Shown one piece after another: positions 1 through 11,110 of a DNA stretch of 64,000 nucleotides. The notes beneath the pieces were generated by a model, which saw nothing but the letters and a program-made list of their open reading frames with translations, made no database searches and was not told the origin of the DNA. The stretch covers positions 2,928,501-2,992,500 of the forward strand of contig JAHQIY010000001.1 of the NCBI GenBank assembly GCA_019054805.1, read 5' to 3'. A program made the position numbers and the translations under genes. The number at the start of each line of letters is the position of its first letter. The first letter of the stretch is position 1. Source of the stretch: Brachionus manjavacas. Its lineage: Eukaryota > Rotifera > Eurotatoria > Ploima > Brachionidae.

Positions 1-3000
1 CGTTATTTGGTTCATTTAGGTTATTTTTTAGCAATATTGATTTTTTAAAAAGGAGGAATTAAATTCTATTTTTGCTAGGCTGACGTTGTCGTCGACTAAT
101 TACTGCAATTTTGCTAATTCTAGTCAGTTTGACAGAACAAAGAACTTTTTTTGACTTTGTTCCTTCAATTAACATCAATTTCAAGCTACCACCAAAAAAA
201 GAGTTAATAATTTTTAAATGAAAAATTATAAACATTCTGCAATCGATCCATCAAAGCTTTATATTCAGATAGAATAGATGTTTAAATTTGACAAAATTTA
301 TTAACCTTTAACAAAATTTTAGTTTTAATACTTTTCTAATTAATTTAACTTATTTAAAATAAATACTCTTGCTCAAATTACACTTGATTAATTTTTGGAT
401 GATCAAGAAAGATTTAATTTGAAACGGCGCCTAGAAATCAACTAAAAAATAATTAAAATTTAATCTTGTTAAATTGATTTTATCAAAATTCAATTAAAGA
501 TTATCTGGAAATAATATATGTGAATCTGGATACAATTTTATCTTAGTCTAGATTGCGTCATAATAAAAACCCAGAGCAATAACTACACAAAAAAACACAA
601 GCAGTTAAAAGGAAAAAAATAAATTTTACAAGAATCAATTCCATTTAATATTGCATCCGTTTGTTCACTTTAAGTTAAAAATTTACTTTTAATTCTCCAA
701 GGAAATGAGTTTTTTTATTTTTCTCTCGTATAGAGTTCCTTTATTACTATTCAAACAAAAATAATTTTTTTTCTTGCCAAAATAATAAAAATTATTGGAA
801 TTTATGCATAGAAAAAAGCCTGCTGCTAAGTTGAGTCCAAAATGGGTTGTATTAACTCAAAATTATTCTAACTTTATTGATAAGTATTTTTTTTTATTAA
901 ATTTGACTTCAATATCCGAAAATAATAAAGAAAATTATTGCTCTGGGTGGTTTGAATTATCAAATAGTCGTTTTAAAATATTAAGTGTCAAAAAAAGCCC
1001 CGTTGATAAAACCTCGTTAAGTTTTTAACATAAAATTAATCAGCTGATTTGGGAACTAAAGGCTTATTTATGTTCTCTAGAGCACCCAAGGGTTGTACTT
1101 TTTTCGATTCGTTATTAATCAATTTAGTGGAAATGAAGCAGAAATAAAGGTACTTTTGTTATATTTACCCTTTTATATTCTTGATTGATATATTTTCCGA
1201 AGTACTTGGCGACATTCTCGATTTGAAATATTTGCTTTGTGATTTTTCGACAATGCTTTTGAAATTGCACAAATATTTGAGACTAATTGAAAACTTGTTT
1301 AATTTATTTAAAAAAATTGTTAATAATAAAAAACGGAATTGTAATTAGGAAATAAATTAAGATAAGAATTAGTTAAAAATTTGCTTTATTTTTTTGACTA
1401 ATTATTTCAAGCTTCCATTTCAATTAGATTTTTTTTAAAAAATATGCAGCTAATTTATTTAAATTTTTTTAGAAACACATAAAAATTTTAAAATGAAATA
1501 AAAGTTGCCATTTTTTCATCAAATCTATCAATAAAAAAATATAAAGCACAAAACATTTACACCTTTAAAGTCAATTGTTGGTTAATTTTTAATCTATTTT
1601 GAATTTAATTTTTTTGGCATTCTTAAAAATCATTTTAATTAACAATGAACTTAATTGCTTTGAATCAAATTAATTCTGCTTGTCTGGATTAGTAAGAATC
1701 CGTTTTTATTAAAGATAATTATTATTTTTAATAATCTTTGATTAAATTTTAAGCTTTCGTTGATTTCAAATTGAAATTTTCCTTTTTTTTTTTTTAATAA
1801 ATTAAAATGAAAATATTCAATTAATTATTCACTACCCGTTACTTCAAAAACTTTGCTATTTTGTTTAAATTAAATAGTTTCAAAACTAATTTTAAAACTA
1901 GTTTACTAAGTTTTTTCCAAAAACCGTCTGCAAATGAAGCAATGCACAATTTTACATGATTGATTTTTTTTTTATAAATTTAGTCCATTTAAAATATAAA
2001 ATAAATAATTAAATTAAATAAATTTCAATTTTTGAAAATTCAAATAATAAACTCAATTTTTCGTACTTTATAATAACTTCTTTTTATTTTCTGTGATATT
2101 CAAATTTTAGATTTTTAGCTCATACAAAAAAATGCCGAAAAATCGACTAAATAGTCAGATTCATTGACTCTAGTTAGTTTGATAGCTAGCATGCTATTTT
2201 ATCTTCTTTATAATCATTATTTGACAAACTAAAATTTTTATTTAAAGATTTAATTTAAAGTTGATTGTCTTTATGTTTCCCTGATGATCAAACTAATAGA
2301 TGAAAACAAATTATGCTTAGAATCAATATTTTCTGAACAACCGAAAACGTTCTCTAATAGATACCTCTATATAATTTATTTCTTTCCCGAACTTTATTTT
2401 AATTTTGGGCTGCAAACTGATATAAAAATAAATAAAAAATTTCAACTTTTCAATTCTTCAATTCTAATATTGAATTTAAATTTTTTTTTTTAATTTACAG
2501 TGAGCTTTTGTAAACTCAATTAATATTAAAAAATAATAACAATCCTTTAACCTAGGCTTTCGGCTCCGTTTTTTTAAAGAAAACTCTAGCCATCTATTTT
2601 TTCTTAAAATATTTATTGTTTAATGTATTTAATTTGGATTATTTTACACTTTCGATTATTAAAATTATTTATACTCAAAAATATGAAAAGTTTATAATTA
2701 AAAAAAATTGTTGGTGATAGGGTTTTCTATTCTTTAGATTTTTTTGTTAAAATCTTATTTTTATTTTGTTGATTCATAAACGTGTTCAAATATTTTGGTT
2801 TTCACATAAATAGTTTTATTTATTGTTTAAATTTAATTTATAATAAAAGATCAAAATTTTATTAATATTGTTAAATATTCAAAGGTTGTAAAAAATCAAA
2901 AGAAGGTGCCATCGCGTACTTATTTTTATAAAACCCTCCTTATTTTCAATTTTACGGGGCATTCACGGCGGTCCGGAACGGAAGATTCTTTTTTTTCACT

Positions 3001-3282
3001 CCAAATAAAATAATTTAAGTTTAACTATGAAAAAAAATTGATTCATATAGTTCGATCAGAGGAGAATTTATCAAGGTAAATAAAGTAATATTGAGATAAA
3101 ATTTTTGAGTTTAAATTGGAGAAGTATTTGAGAAATTACAGATTCGATTTAAGTTGCGTTTCTCTTAAATAATTAAATCCCTTTTAAACTCCACAAAATT
3201 TTCAATTAATAAAAAGTATTTTTTTTTTTCAAGCAATTCTTATTTTTTTAATTTCCATTTATCGGAGTTGAATCGGCAACTT

Positions 3283-4122
3283 GAAGCTTATGATCAATTT
3301 TTGATGCTCAATATGACCAAATCATTAATAGAAATAATGCAGGGATACTTTTTTGGATTTAACATGTTATGTTATATAATAAGGTAAACTCTTTATTATA
3401 AAAGTGTACATTGCAGACTTTATCTTAATATTTAAAACCCAAATGTGTGAAAAAAAGTAAAATTTTCATGCATATACTTACGATAACTGACTTTAATATT
3501 TGAATAAAGTACTTTTATAATTGTCTTAATCCATTTTTTTAGATTACATATTATATATTAATTTTTTTACAACTTAAAAATAAATTTCAATTAAAAAAAT
3601 TAAGAAAAGAAAAAAACATTCAAATTCATTGAAATTCATTCATTCAAGTTTTTCTTAAAGAAATGTTGTCTTAACGAAATAATGAACAAAAAAACAATCA
3701 AATAGAAAAAAAAGTTTGATTCTAACTTTTTGTGACATACTGTACAGAAACATTCATTAAATCATTTAATCAAAACTAATGAAAAAAATTTTTTTTTATC
3801 AATTTTTAATAAGAATTTTTCAATATAATAAATAAAATTAATAAATAAAATAAATCAATCAATTAAATAATCAATACTATTTCTTTTTCTTTTATTTTTA
3901 TTATTCTGGCAGCGGAGCAACAGGTAAAATCTTGTACTATCTAAATGATGCTATATTTAGTGAGTGATTTTTGCAGACTTTTGCAGATTTTACTTTTAAA
4001 TTAAAAAAAAGTGTGTTTTTTACAAAAATTTATCTCTGTATTATTTCTATTAAAAAATAACAATTTATTTCATAATCAAAACTTGATTTGGTCATATTGA
4101 GCATCAAAAATTGACCATAGTT
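3283..4122. repeat. Inverted-repeat element, arms about 60-90 bp
   Basis: A 31-bp stretch at 3294-3324 is exactly the reverse complement of 4084-4114. Similarity extends outward on one side and inward to a shared stretch ending near 3343 and starting near 4035, where the right arm has about 30 extra bases. Between the arms lies about 700 bp of AT-rich sequence without an open frame. This looks like a non-autonomous DNA transposon, but I could not identify the superfamily or a clear target duplication. Confidence 0.55.
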
Positions 4123-4132
4123 AAGCGTTAAT

Positions 4133-4463
4133 CGGGGTTGTGAAGTTCTTTTCAATTCAGAAAAACTTGAATAACTTTTTTACTAAAAGAGATAATTTAG
4201 TTCTGTAAAATGCTTAATTATAAGCAAATCTGCTTAATGCAGTTAAATAAGTTTGAAAAATACTCTGCAATTTTCTGCATTTTTCACGCCATTAAAAAGT
4301 ATTCTAATCTAGAGTGCAATTACATTGCAGAGTTTTTGCAGACAAATATTTTTGGATTAAGCAAAGTTGCTTAACCATAAAGAATTTCACAGAACTAAAT
4401 TATTTACTTTTGTAAAAAAATTTATTCAAGTTCTTCTAAATTGAAATGAACTTCACAATCCCG
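4133..4463. mobile_element. Foldback MITE with long inverted repeats
   Basis: The first roughly 105 bases are an imperfect reverse complement of the last roughly 110. The ends read GGGGTTGTGAAGTTC on the left and GAACTTCACAATCCC on the right. The arms share further blocks such as AATTTAGTTCTGT and a TTAAGCAA-type motif around a central unpaired stretch containing TGCAGA motifs. There is no coding capacity. It begins 11 bp after the inverted-repeat element at 3283-4122, so the two may be related or nested. Confidence 0.6.
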
Positions 4464-5601
4464 CGTGAATCTAAAGCTTGTCTTAGAGATATTTTTTGGA
4501 ACTGTAAAGAAAAAATTTTTAAATTATTAAAATATTAAAATAAAAATTTTAACTTTTTTTCACAAGGTTATTTGCAGATTATTGTTGAATTTTTAATTTG
4601 AGCCTTTTGGTCGTCATAAGTTTGAATTCATATAAACCGTTAGGGTTAGAAATTGTTTTTGTAACTAAAATTGATTTTTTATTAATTAAATAAATTTACT
4701 TTATAAAAAAGCTACATAAATATTTAAAAATAAACAACTTTTTTATTTTTTTGTTTCGGTTTGATTTTCATTATCAGTGATGAGCTGTCTGCAAAAGCAT
4801 TTGTCACCAAGACATAATAAATGAGTTCTTTTGATACGGGTCTCTGTTTTTATACTTATGTAAATATTTTTATACATACAAAAAAAATTTACTTTCATTT
4901 TTGAAAATTATACATCAAATTTAGAGTCTTTTCGCTACGCTCTCAAAGCCCGGAAAAAAGAAGTCTAAAACAAACCCATTGAGTTATGATTAAAATTTAT
5001 TTATTATTTGACTTAAATATTTTATTTTTAAAAGATGTAGATTTCGATTTTACTAGAAGTATCAAATCCCAAACCCTTTTGATAAAATTAATAATAAAAA
5101 AAATATTTCTAATTGCCATAATATTGATTTAAAAAAATTTTATAATATTTAAAATTTTCGATTGTTAAATTTTATTAGACTTAAATAAAAAAACGATAGA
5201 TGATCATAATCACACAAAAAATGCTCTAAAGATGCTAAAAAAATAAAACTTAATTGAAAATTTAGAAAATACCTTGTCAAATGGATTGAAAGCTCATTAT
5301 AAGTGCCTACTTAAAATCTAAATATATTCTAAATTAAATTCTGTTCTATTATAATTCTTTTCTTGTTTAAATCTAGTAGATAAATCTAGTAAAAATAGGC
5401 TAATTGATAGCTTATTAGAGAATAGGCTTATTTAAGTCACTTTTTATGAAAAAAAATTTTTGCTTTTTATTAAAGCATTTAAATTAAAAAATAAATTTAA
5501 CTGATTAGAAATCTATTTAAATTTAAACAAAATTTTGCTACATGAAAAAAAAATGTTAAAAAATAAACTGATTTAAAAACAAAAATTAAATTTTGATTAA
5601 A

Positions 5602-8277
5602 ATGGACTTAGACGAAGCTGAAATTAGAAACTGTGACATAGAGCTTTTGAACAATTTAAAGTACACAAACTATGGCCAAGTGCGTGAACCAAACTCGGCC
5701 GACCTATCACTTTCGAACCGCTTGGCCATATGCACTGACAAATGTGTCGTTTTACTAAACCAAAATTTCGAATGGCCCTCACAATTAAATAACTCTTCAC
5801 CGTTCAAATTTTTTCTCAACCAAAAAGTACAAAATGACAAGAAAAAACAACAAATTCAAATAGATGAATGGATCCAGGATCTGAACGAGTCCAAAAACGA
5901 AACTTTTTCCATAAACGTAATCCGCTCAGTGCCTAAATCGGACAAATTTTTGAATATTTGCAAAAAATTCCAAGACCTGAGCGAATACAGAAACTTCAAG
6001 CACAAATCATTTCAAAAACAGCTCCAGTTCATGTCAAAGAGATCGAATGCCAATGCAGAACTACTTGGCAAAAATCTCCTAGAACCCAGTGCTACCACTC
6101 TTAGAGAGCAAAACTCGGAGGAATTTTCAATCCATAAGGCTTTGCTAGACCAAAGCCGGCTATTAGACCTTGATTTTTACCAATTTTTGAGCTTTCTTAA
6201 CCCATACAGTTCGGGTGCGGCCCAAGAAAATGATCTACAAAACGCCTTCAAATTTTGTAAGTGGAATTTAAACCCAAAAATTAATCTTCTCTTTACTCTG
6301 ACCGAGTATAACCAAATGATTATATTTGACTGTACAAAATTTACTAACACAGCTAACAGTTTTAAAGAGCAAAACAATTCTGATTATATAAAAATTTTTG
6401 ATTTTAAATCAAATTCAAAATTAATCAATTTGACTGATTTTTTTATTACCAACTACAAAAGTGGTCTGTCAAAGCACTCATTTAACAATATTGAAGATTT
6501 CATGGCTTGTTTAGGTGAAATAATACCCAAGGCAGTGGCATGGGGTCCACAGGTCTACACTCAAAATGGCCTCCAATACGAAATTCTCCTAATCGGCTTC
6601 AAATCTAACCAAATAGCCATTTTTTATGTCTATCCAAATTTAAATGTAGAATTGCATGAATTAATTGATTTGTCGGACAAGCTGAGTGGCGATGTGGCTG
6701 ATGAAATGGTCGACACCAGCATGGACAGCAAGTTTTTGGCTGAGATCAGTGATGTTAAGCTGGGGCATAACGGGGTTTTGGCAGTAGCCTTGTCTGATGG
6801 CCGAGTGGTGACAAAAAAAATGTCTGACGAAAAATTTGAGACCATAGGCACCCAATTAATTGGCATCGTCAAGAAACTTAATTTTGATTACATAGACGAA
6901 CAGAATTTTGTTCTAATAGCTCAAACAGAATATGAAGTTGGCTTTTTGTGTGTTGACAATAGCTTGGGAGTAAAGTCAGAGTGTATTTATAATTTAGATG
7001 AAGTAAAATATTCGGCTTACAGCGAACAGCCCGTTAAAAATTATCTAACCAAGGGTCTGTTCAAATTAATTGATGTAAAATTAATTAAAAAAATGCTTTA
7101 TTTGATAATTTTTGAGAATGGTTTAATCGATTTAGTGCAATTAAGCGAAACTAACTCAGAACTATCAACCAAAAACTCCGTGCTAAATACAAATTTAAAT
7201 CTAAATTTTAATCCTGTGACTCATGGAAGTCAAGATATTTTTAAGACAATCAAACAAATTTATTTGTCCCAAAATCAGCTGATTCTCTATCAAATAAACG
7301 ACTTTGGCAAGTCGAGTTTGATTCAGAAACGCCCGGCTAACTTTGAAGTCAATGTCTATAGAATGAAAAATTTGAGCAAAAAAAAAAACTTTAATTTTTT
7401 TTTTACCTCCAATTCAAGTGCTGACTTAAGCGGACTAAATGACTTTATTTGGTTGCTTAAAAATGATCTGTATTTTAATAACAAAGCTTTTATGAAGGAA
7501 AATTTTGATGTAATCTATGAAAATTTTAGAAATTACAGAACAAAGATGGTCGATAGAAAAGAAAGGCTTATTTATTTGAAGAGGGTAAGAATACTGGCCT
7601 ATTTTATGCGCAATTATTTCGAGGTAGTGGCAAATTTTGACTCTTATAATGCAAGAATTGGCGCTGATGTGGAGGAATCTAGCGAGGAAAGCGATTACCG
7701 CGACGAGGATGAAATGGACACAGAGTCCAGGGTCAGTGTGAGAAAAGAAGCTGACAATTTAATGGTTAAATCAGTATCGTTCTACGAGCTTGTATTCACA
7801 GAGGCCAGTCTTTTGATTTTCAAGTATTATTGTGTAGATTTTATGAGACAGGCCTATGGTAAAGAGTTTGATTGTTTGGAGGCGTATGAAAAGGCTTTGA
7901 TTGTTCAAATGGGTGATTTTTGTATTAGGAAGAATTTTTTTCAAAAAAATGAATTCGGCTCAGATGTCAAAGATCTGGAAGAATGGGCCAAAAGAATTAG
8001 GGAAAATTTTAATGACAAAGATTCCTTGAAATTGTGTGATTTGTGCGGAAAAAAGTTTTCCATTGATGGAAATTTGAATTTAAGCAAAATAAAATGTATT
8101 TCGGGTCACAACATGAATAGATGTGAAAAATCACTTTTGCCCTTGAATAATTTTAGATATAAAAAATGTTCTATGTGTAATTCGAAATGGAATTACGTCG
8201 AAATCGAGAACGGTTTGACCAAGAACTTTGAGGATATTTTACTTAAAAAAGTTAACTTTTGTCTCTATTGTGATTAA
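5602..8277 (+). CDS. GTF3C4: General transcription factor IIIC subunit, TFIIIC90/GTF3C4-like
   Basis: Predicted 891-aa protein from one exon. The family is a subunit of TFIIIC, which recruits TFIIIB and RNA polymerase III to tRNA and 5S promoters; it acts in the nucleus. The N-terminal third carries the WD40-like opening of this family (SNRLAICTDKCVVLLN near residue 43). The last 80 residues form the characteristic zinc finger, with CDLC, a central CISGH, a following RC, CSMC and a final CLYC. An acidic patch (EESSEESDYRDEDEMD) lies near residue 690. I chose the ATG at 5602; an in-frame TTG lies nine bases upstream. An AATAAA signal is at 8434-8439. The assignment rests mainly on the zinc finger and the N-terminal strand pattern; the middle is poorly conserved and Asn/Lys/Phe-rich. 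Confidence 0.75.
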   Translation: MDLDEAEIRNCDIELLNNLKYTNYGQVREPNSADLSLSNRLAICTDKCVVLLNQNFEWPSQLNNSSPFKFFLNQKVQNDKKKQQIQIDEWIQDLNESKNETFSINVIRSVPKSDKFLNICKKFQDLSEYRNFKHKSFQKQLQFMSKRSNANAELLGKNLLEPSATTLREQNSEEFSIHKALLDQSRLLDLDFYQFLSFLNPYSSGAAQENDLQNAFKFCKWNLNPKINLLFTLTEYNQMIIFDCTKFTNTANSFKEQNNSDYIKIFDFKSNSKLINLTDFFITNYKSGLSKHSFNNIEDFMACLGEIIPKAVAWGPQVYTQNGLQYEILLIGFKSNQIAIFYVYPNLNVELHELIDLSDKLSGDVADEMVDTSMDSKFLAEISDVKLGHNGVLAVALSDGRVVTKKMSDEKFETIGTQLIGIVKKLNFDYIDEQNFVLIAQTEYEVGFLCVDNSLGVKSECIYNLDEVKYSAYSEQPVKNYLTKGLFKLIDVKLIKKMLYLIIFENGLIDLVQLSETNSELSTKNSVLNTNLNLNFNPVTHGSQDIFKTIKQIYLSQNQLILYQINDFGKSSLIQKRPANFEVNVYRMKNLSKKKNFNFFFTSNSSADLSGLNDFIWLLKNDLYFNNKAFMKENFDVIYENFRNYRTKMVDRKERLIYLKRVRILAYFMRNYFEVVANFDSYNARIGADVEESSEESDYRDEDEMDTESRVSVRKEADNLMVKSVSFYELVFTEASLLIFKYYCVDFMRQAYGKEFDCLEAYEKALIVQMGDFCIRKNFFQKNEFGSDVKDLEEWAKRIRENFNDKDSLKLCDLCGKKFSIDGNLNLSKIKCISGHNMNRCEKSLLPLNNFRYKKCSMCNSKWNYVEIENGLTKNFEDILLKKVNFCLYCD

Positions 8278-8724
8278 ACTTTGTTATGGAACAACTCAGG
8301 CGGGTGTATTTAAAAAAAAAATTTAAAATTTTTATTTCTATTTTTTAAATGATTTGACCAAAAATCTGACTCGGCATCTCCTGTGTGTGAGACAATTGAA
8401 ATGAATTCATATTGTTATAAATGGTCACTTTAAAATAAAATTTTTTATTTTATTTAATGAATGACTTATGGCTTATTTTCATCCATTTTGGTTTAAAGTG
8501 TAAAATTTGTTAATTTTTTTTAAATAAAAAAAAAAATTAAAAATTTATAAGATTAATTCGATAAAAATTTAAAATAAATTCAATATTACTTACTAATTTT
8601 AAAAAGTTCTTGATTAAAATTGCATTAAATTTTTCAAAAAAAAATTAATTTTTTGTTAATTTTATAAGTTTAGTAGATTATTAATAGATGGAAAGTATGA
8701 AAATAAAACGGCGCGCATTTTTTT

Positions 8725-9228
8725 TTACTTTTTCACTTCTCGTGGAACATAGGGTCATTAATTTCGATTTCCACTCAAGTCTGTCCTACACCTTTGTTCT
8801 TTCTTAATTCCAAGTCATTCCTATTTCGGTGATCTCTTGTGTAACTGTTGACCTTCAAATTATTGCTGGCCGTTCTATGCTCCTTCACTCTTGAGTTGTT
8901 CATTGAAATGCCCTGTTTGGAATATGTGTTCCTTTATTCATAGTCAAAATTCAAATTTCCGAGCCGCTCCAATTTTTTAATCTTGGTGCATTGGTTCAAA
9001 ATTTGTTCTTTTTTATTGTTCAGAAAATAGAATGGAAATGTGTCGAGCTAGTTTACTGGAAGAATTCTCCTTAGGCTTCCAGTCTGCAAGGTTTTTAGAC
9101 TTTTTCTACCAGTCTCATATCCTCCAATATTCGCTTCAATCATCTGCGGTAGATCATAAGAACTTAATATTGCCCACAAGGTTTCTCTGTGTATGCTATC
9201 AAAAGCTTTCTTGAAGTCAATGAAGTTA
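8725..9228 (-). mobile_element. Non-LTR retrotransposon (LINE) fragment, internally deleted
   Basis: Read on the minus strand, 9195-9224 encodes FIDFKKAFDS, the reverse-transcriptase motif A of many LINEs, followed by IHRETLWAILSSYDLP. The frame then passes directly into a segment matching the far C-terminus of such elements (GGYETGRKSLKTLQTGSLRRIL). It ends with WKSKLMTLCSTRSEK near 8730. The RT palm motifs B to E are missing, so this copy is internally deleted and dead. It is homologous to the fragment at the right end of the window (63608-64000). Confidence 0.75.
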
Positions 9229-11110
9229 AGTAACGGTGGACTGTTCTATCTTAGACTTTGTTCTATCTGATATGGTGAGTGTTTTACAATTTATTTTAAA
9301 ATCTTTATTAATATTTACAAAAATAGAAAGAATCAATTAATAAATAATTTAAAAAGAAATGCCATTCTGTTTAATTTATTCAACTATCAGAGTCTTTTTA
9401 ATTTATTTGGTCTGTTTGTTTTAGGATTTTTCTTTTGTTTTAGCCTTTTTTGGAAAAGTGTTGCGGCTGAAAAAGAGTTGATTTTGCATTATTTGTCAAA
9501 TTGGTAAAAAATTTTAATAATGGTGTCATTTCAGAAAAACGTTTTAGGTAAGGTACTTAATCAAATTATTGCAGACTAAATAATAACCTTTTCAAATAAT
9601 AGTGAATATCAAATAATAGTGAATATCAAATAATAGTGAATATCAAATAATAGTTTTTAAAAAAAAGACGTTTTCATTTTGTGGTTATTTAAAACAGTAT
9701 TTTTTTTAAACTAAATTTTGATGAATTAAAACACTTTAAAATAAAAAACGTCATCAAAACCTGCTTAGTTTTGACGTTAAGTCATCTTTACAACCTTACA
9801 TCGTTATTTTTTATAAAAACTATGATTTAAACAAAAAATTAGATTATATTGATAATATCGTTTCTAATATTAGATTTTTTTTTTAATTTCTTTTTCCTAT
9901 GATTTGATTAACAATTATTTAATTTAGTCTTATTTGAATAAACTTTTATTTAAAAGTTTCCCCTAGGTAAAGGGTAAAGAATTGTCACATTGCTACAAAA
10001 ATTAAAATTAATTTTAAATGAAAATAAGAATCTTTGGTTTAAATCAGAGTTTTTAAAATTCTCAAGGAATTTTTTAAAAGACTTAGACTTTAATTTGGAA
10101 CTTTAAAACAACTCTGGTTTAAATGGTATTGAACAAAATTCAAATTTTTTTTTTAATCTTTTTAAATTTGAATCAAATAACTTAAATGAAATAAATTTTT
10201 TTTTTAGAAAAGAATTTTCGAATTATTAATTTTTTCTTTTAAATGTCTTTTATTGGAAAATTTAATAAAATAACTTGACTTGACTTTGAAAAGGATTAAT
10301 TTTTTTTATTATTATGTATATTGGCGTCTCAAAAAAAGTCTTTTCGACATATTATCAAATTAAAATTGAAAACTTTGGCATTTGGCTTTGGCGTTGTTTT
10401 CGTGATGATAGAATTACATCTTTATAAACTTAAATCTAAAAAATTCAATTTTTTTGAGTTAAAATCAAGTTCCTTGTATATTTTTTTTTTTTCAAATTTG
10501 ATAATTTACAAGACAACAAGGACCATTAAAATATAAAAATTTCTAAAAATTTATTTTTATGTATTAATTAAGCAAAAAGTGGATTTTATTGGTGATTTTG
10601 CTTTTGAAAAATTCATAGATAATTATTTTTAAGAATTAATTTTATTTGTGCATTTAATTAGAAACTAGAAAATAAAGTTTCGATTTTCCCTAGAGACTTT
10701 GTATTTTTTTTTCCAAGAATATCATGCAAAGAAATTTTCACAGTCTTTTAATATTCAAGCGAAGATATTAGATTATTATTAAACATGAAAAATCGAAATA
10801 TTTTAACAAGCTAAAAATAAAACTTAAAAATATCTATAGATTAAATTTAGAAAAAAAATATAAAAGCTTTATTAAGGAAGTAAATAATAATTTTTAACTC
10901 AAATGAACATTTTAGTTAAAAATTTTTTTTGTTAGAAGTAATTGAAAATTTGTCTTATTCAATCAATTTAATTGAGAAGTCAAGCAAAAAAATACAAAAA
11001 CAGTGCTACAAACTTAATAATTTTTATTTTAAAAACAATAAATATTCAAATTTAGGGAAAAAAATAGTCAAAAAGATCATAAATTTTTATGTAAAAAGTG
11101 AAAGAATAAT
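9229..11110. other. AT-rich intergenic region
   Basis: No supportable gene. Short lysine- and phenylalanine-rich open frames near 10321-10536 and 10929-11114 look like chance frames in AT-rich DNA. The only structured element I see is the 17-bp tandem repeat at 9594-9655. Confidence 0.55.
9594..9655. repeat. Tandem repeat of a 17-bp unit, about 3.6 copies
   Basis: The unit AAATAATAGTGAATATC repeats head to tail three times and ends with a partial copy. The full copies are identical, so the array is recent. Confidence 0.9.

Larger units (their letters stand above)
1..5601. other. AT-rich intergenic region
   Basis: I see no convincing gene in this stretch. Short open frames near 804-1028 and 2284-2493 are low-complexity, match no family I recognise and have no splice context. 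The interval contains two inverted-repeat elements, at 3283-4122 and 4133-4463, described separately. A slightly GC-richer patch near 2905-2990 is unexplained. Confidence 0.6.

Noticed and set aside
795..1028. 77-codon open frame on the plus strand
   Set aside because: It starts at TTG, is low-complexity, matches no family I know and has no exon signals.
2905..2990. GC-richer patch as an RNA gene
   Set aside because: I could not find a fold or a match to any RNA family by eye.
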